Assembly: GCA_025738555.1 (NCBI GenBank)
Contig: JAOVFP010000012.1
Span: 1,736,001 to 1,800,000, forward strand
Direction of reading: 5' to 3'
Origin: Cyathus striatus
Lineage: Eukaryota > Basidiomycota > Agaricomycetes > Agaricales > Nidulariaceae
DNA: 64,000 nt
A program made the position numbers and the translations under genes. The notes under the pieces are model-generated. The model was not told the DNA's origin, did not search any database, and saw nothing but the letters and a program-made list of their open reading frames with translations. Each line of letters starts with the position of its first letter. Position 1 is the stretch's first letter. Shown here piece by piece: positions 60,931 through 64,000 of the stretch.

Positions 60931-61493
60931 TCAAGGAACTTCACAAGATGCTTTGGACTGAAATACTCAGTGCACAGAAATGTTACCAAACACCTGCTGA
61001 TGCATGTCGCAAACCTGCACCCACATTTCCCATTGGGACAAAGGTATATGTTAAAGCTGAGTACTTCTGGACAACCCAGCCATCCTGGAAACTTGCAGAA
61101 AAGTTCCTAGGACCTTTTGAAGTCATTGCACTTGCCGGATCGCATTTGCATACCTTGCGCCTTCCAGAACAATTTCGTGCAGTCCACCCAGTATTCCATG
61201 TATCCATGCTTGAACCCAATACTGAAAATACTATCCCAGATCACATTATTCCTTCACCACCACCTGTCCAGGTTGATGGTGATATTGAATACAAGGTCTC
61301 GGAAATATTGGACTCTAAACTGGATCATCGTTTGCATTGCAAACTGAGGTACTATGTACACTGGCTAGGGTATGAAGGGACCGATGAAGAGTTCTCATGG
61401 CTTCTGGCCATGGAACTGGAACACACTATGGATATCATCGAAGAGTTCCACTCCCACTATCTGGATAAGCCCGGCCCTACTCCTATTTCTTAA
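60920..61493 (+). pseudogene. Gypsy integrase C-terminus and chromodomain
   Basis: Continues pol in frame 3 after a frameshift near 60920 (AVNLKELHKML, then GTKVYVKAEYFWTTQPSWKL, EKFLGPFEVI, FHVSMLEP). It ends with a chromodomain at about 61285-61480: EYKVSEILDSKLD, YYVHWLGYEGTDEEFSWLL. In chromoviruses this domain directs integration to marked chromatin. Stop at 61491-61493. Confidence 0.9.
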
Positions 61494-61516
61494 CTTTTAC
61501 ATTACTTATTATCTGC

Positions 61517-62122
61517 TTGCAGTTTCACCTTATACAAAAACCAAAAACAACAAATAACAACCAAAAAGCGAGATACAAGTACATTAATTCTTTGGTAATG
61601 TGTATGATCATTTCCAACACTCCCTCTGCATCTGCGACTCAACCTGAGCTACTTCCTCACCTTCCAATGCAATCCTGGCACCCGTCACACCTTCCTCACA
61701 TGCATCTGGATCCCAGAGGCATTCTGCAAGCAATGTTTCAATATGGAAACATGGACAACATTCCCGGATACCTTGGAAACATCTCAGGACAACTTATTGA
61801 GTTTGCCTACCACCTGAAAATTGGCATTATGACATCTCTGACTCTACTTGATCAACTATGCCATCTTCCAATGCTTCCTGCATTTTCCCCAGCAGTTCCT
61901 GCTACTTCCATATTCAATCCAGACCTCATTCAACATCTTCCAATCACTTCCCCATCCATTCCCAACTCTTCTGATGCTTGCAACCCACTTCCAACACTCA
62001 TCTTAGTTGGATATGCAATCTGCAGTGCAACTAAGCTTGCTACATTACTGGAACATCTGGAACAAATGGCTACCAGTGGAATATTGATGCACATGTCCTT
62101 CCACATCCATGGGCAGTGCTAA
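61517..62122 (+). CDS. extra ORF between pol and 3' LTR, unknown
   Basis: Open frame of about 200 codons in frame 2; a likely inner start is MCMIISNTPSASATQPELLP near 61601. It is rich in His, Pro, Leu and Met (LPHLPMQSWHPSHLPHMHLD, GNMDNIPGYLGNISGQLIEF). No membrane segment or known domain is clear. It occupies the place of env or an accessory gene. It stayed open while gag and pol collected stops, which may be chance in a low-stop composition or selection. It ends with TAA TAG. Confidence 0.35.
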   Translation: MQFHLIQKPKTTNNNQKARYKYINSLVMCMIISNTPSASATQPELLPHLPMQSWHPSHLPHMHLDPRGILQAMFQYGNMDNIPGYLGNISGQLIEFAYHLKIGIMTSLTLLDQLCHLPMLPAFSPAVPATSIFNPDLIQHLPITSPSIPNSSDACNPLPTLILVGYAICSATKLATLLEHLEQMATSGILMHMSFHIHGQC

Positions 62123-62329
62123 TAGGTCTCGGGTTCAGCTACAACTTGCTGGAACTTACTCAGGAACTTGTAGTTCACGCCTTAACTACTTTCCTTGCCA
62201 AAGGAAACAGGTGTGCTCTCATTCTCTTATTTGAACATCTACTGACCAATAGGATTTCTTGTATTATTTTTAGTTATATTTTCTCGCACACAGTATGACC
62301 TCGTGGGCTTGGCCCTAAAAGGGGGATAC
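62123..62329 (+). promoter_or_regulatory. Gypsy 3' end with polypurine tract
   Basis: Non-coding; AAAAGGGGGATA at about 62317-62328 directly precedes the 3' LTR and would prime plus-strand synthesis. Confidence 0.7.
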
Positions 62330-63094
62330 TGTTATATCTGTGTCTGGATACATCGTGCCGATGTTCCCACATGACCTTCCAACATACGCGGATCATTCCT
62401 GGAATGTACCCGCTTCGGGTTTACACTTCCCGATGTTCCCGCCCAGGAACGTACCTGGAACCAGTCGGGTTTTCTATTGGGTATCCCAGATATGTACTTT
62501 CTCTTATGATGGCCTCACCGCGTCATCATTCTATTACTCCTCTCTTCCATTCCTACTTATATGTTTCATTATGGCCTTTGTAGATTAGTTCCTTATTCTT
62601 CATTCTGAGCATGTCATTTGCACCCCTACTCCGCTTTGCCCAGACTTCATTTCCTACTTACTCCTTTGACTTGTCCTTTGTATTATTCTTCTACATTTGT
62701 ACCTACAGGTTCCTACTTAGTATAAGTAGTCTTCCAGATGTAATAAGTAGTCTTCAGTATTTGTATAAACCTCATACACTTCTTCCTACTTCTAAGTTCG
62801 AAACCCACTCTGGGTTTTCCTTTGGGTTTCTCTCCCACTACCTAGTGTAGTGGTGAAGCCTTCTCTTATACTCTGGAATGTCTTCCTTTGTTGAATATCA
62901 TCTTCCTCGAAATACAAACCATTCCCTGGGGATATCCAGGCGGCACAGCACACAAGCTGAAGCCACGGTTCTTTCCGCACTCCCACTCTATGTTTCCACA
63001 CCCATACTCACTTCAGGTTTCTGTTATAGTTCTCCCATGCCCTCTGGGTGTCTTCACATTCGTTTCCCAGTAGGAAGGGAATCGGTACATAACA
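62330..63094 (+). repeat. 3' LTR of the Gypsy element
   Basis: 765 bp, TGTTATATCTGTG… to …GGTACATAACA, followed by the TSD AGAAC. Confidence 0.93.
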
Positions 63095-64000
63095 AGAACA
63101 CACTTTTGAGAATGTCTGTTGCACCTTTGCTGGCTCCTAAAAGATCTGATTAATATTATTGAATTAAATGCCGATAATGAATTATCACTTACACATAGAA
63201 CTTCTTTCATAGTATCAAGTCATTTCCAGTCGTTCTTTGACAGTTTGAAGTCAGAGTAGAGATGCTGTTTTGGAAGATCTGGAACCTCCTCGCTTTCATC
63301 AGCAAGAAACACAAATTGATCAACACCCTAATATAATGTTAGCATCAAACTAACTTTGCATAATAAAATACTTACTTTTCTCAGGAAGGTGAATTGTTCC
63401 AAGAATTTATAGAGAGAAGCCCATCGCATATGAATCCAGAGTAACAGCTCAAGTGGCTTGATATCAACTTGAGAGCATGTTGATTTAAAGTATGTGCATG
63501 CTTGAGGAGACTTACAAATCTGAAATTTAAATAGAGTAAGACAAAAAATAAGTAAGTTGCTAATGATAGATATATCTGTTTCACTAAGGCTAGTGCCTTT
63601 CCAAGCAAGTCACCAGCTTGAAAGGTGAAGTTGTCATCACCATCAGACTCTACTTCACCTTCCACCTCAGCCTCATCTTCATCTGCACCCTCATCTTCAT
63701 TCTCAATGTCAAGATCAATATCTGCTAGCTCTTTGTTGAGTTCATCAAGGTCAAGATCGCCATTACGACTCGACTTTTTTAGAGCAGCCTTGATCTTTCT
63801 ATTAAGAGAGCTAGGAGAGGCAGGTGCAACAGTTTGAATGAAATGCTTCGCAGAAAGGTGGATAGCATGCTCCATACATCTATAGAATAGTTATAAATAA
63901 ATTAAACATAAGTAGAATCCAACACTTACAAAATATCATGCTCTTTTGCAGTCCAATCAATATCACTAAAAGTCAGATGTTTCTTGAGCTCTTGAATTGT
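63095..64000 (-). pseudogene. hAT transposase, central part (continues off the window)
   Basis: Minus-strand exons in order: TFSDIDWTAKEHDIL; CMEHAIHLSAKHFIQ with an acidic stretch DIENEDEGADEDEAEVEGEV and KALALVKQ; ACTYFKSTCSQ and LELLLWIHMRWASLYKFLEQ; QFVFLADESEEVPDLPK, then SKNDWK, TGA, LDTMKEVL; finally GASKGATDILKS, cut at 63095 by the Gypsy element. The frame resumes at 46992. Short GT-AG introns separate the blocks. The TGA after NDWK fits CGA. hAT transposases cut and paste DNA with an 8-bp TSD. The N-terminal zinc finger lies beyond the window. Confidence 0.85.

Larger units (their letters stand above)
46993..63094 (+). mobile_element. Ty3/Gypsy chromovirus inserted in the hAT gene, with nested LINE
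   Basis: Two LTRs (46993-47716 and 62330-63094) begin TGTTAT and end TAACA. The 5-bp TSD AGAAC (46988-46992 and 63095-63099) interrupts the hAT transposase frame. Without the 8.5-kb LINE the element is about 7.5 kb. It encodes gag with a zinc knuckle, then protease, RT/RNase H, integrase and chromodomain on the plus strand. A polypurine tract (AAAAGGGGGATA) ends just before the 3' LTR. No tRNA-type primer-binding site was recognised after the 5' LTR; the leader before gag is only about 35 nt once the LINE is removed. Confidence 0.95.

Overview
The window looks like a transposon-rich, gene-poor stretch of a filamentous fungal genome, most likely an agaricomycete (Basidiomycota). The reasons are many short GT-AG introns of about 45-65 bp, NB-ARC/TPR NLR-like genes, a Tad1-type LINE with RNase H, a chromodomain Ty3/Gypsy element, a Helitron helicase relic, hAT and Tc1/mariner DNA transposons, and no bacterial features. 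The species cannot be named from sequence alone.

Layout. 98-1790(-): decayed Helitron helicase. 2404-3360(+): three-exon gene of unknown function with one in-frame TGA. 4457-7993(-): NLR 1 (NB-ARC plus about 14 almost identical TPRs). 8100-11840: unassigned, GC-richer. 11850-21400: copy A of a large unclassified repeat, split by a 1,867-bp hAT-like element (15641-17507) and a 3,536-bp Tc1/mariner element (17609-21144) that carries an extra gene convergent with its transposase. 21960-26735: a cluster of short inverted-repeat elements (hAT-like, CACTA/Harbinger-like MITE, a 'TGACTTCCCA' family, MULE-like). 28131-31623(+): NLR 2, intact, whose TPR array is followed by a second, degenerate NACHT-type NTPase. 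33300-38590: repeat copy B with a 1-kb insertion. 39739-42921(+): NLR 3, with a premature TGA. 43400-45130: repeat copy C. 45144-45305: MITE. 45304-45813(-): coiled-coil ORF. 45916-64000(-): a hAT transposase gene cut by a Gypsy element (46993-63094, TSD AGAAC), which is itself cut by an 8.5-kb LINE (47738-56274, 15-bp TSD).

The three NLR genes are diverged paralogues. They share promoter layout (TATA box 50-100 bp before the start), the intron after DEM.E/A and a P-loop of the form GMGGIGKTQIC. They probably form an NLR cluster separated by copies of the large repeat and by transposons. Many broken ORFs are cut by TGA where homologues would have an Arg codon, which fits CpG deamination of methylated repeats. 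NLR 3 carries the same kind of lesion; NLR 2 does not.

Transposon boundaries rest on target-site duplications and, for two elements and one insertion, on the empty site preserved in another repeat copy. Family names rest on motif recognition; no database search was possible.
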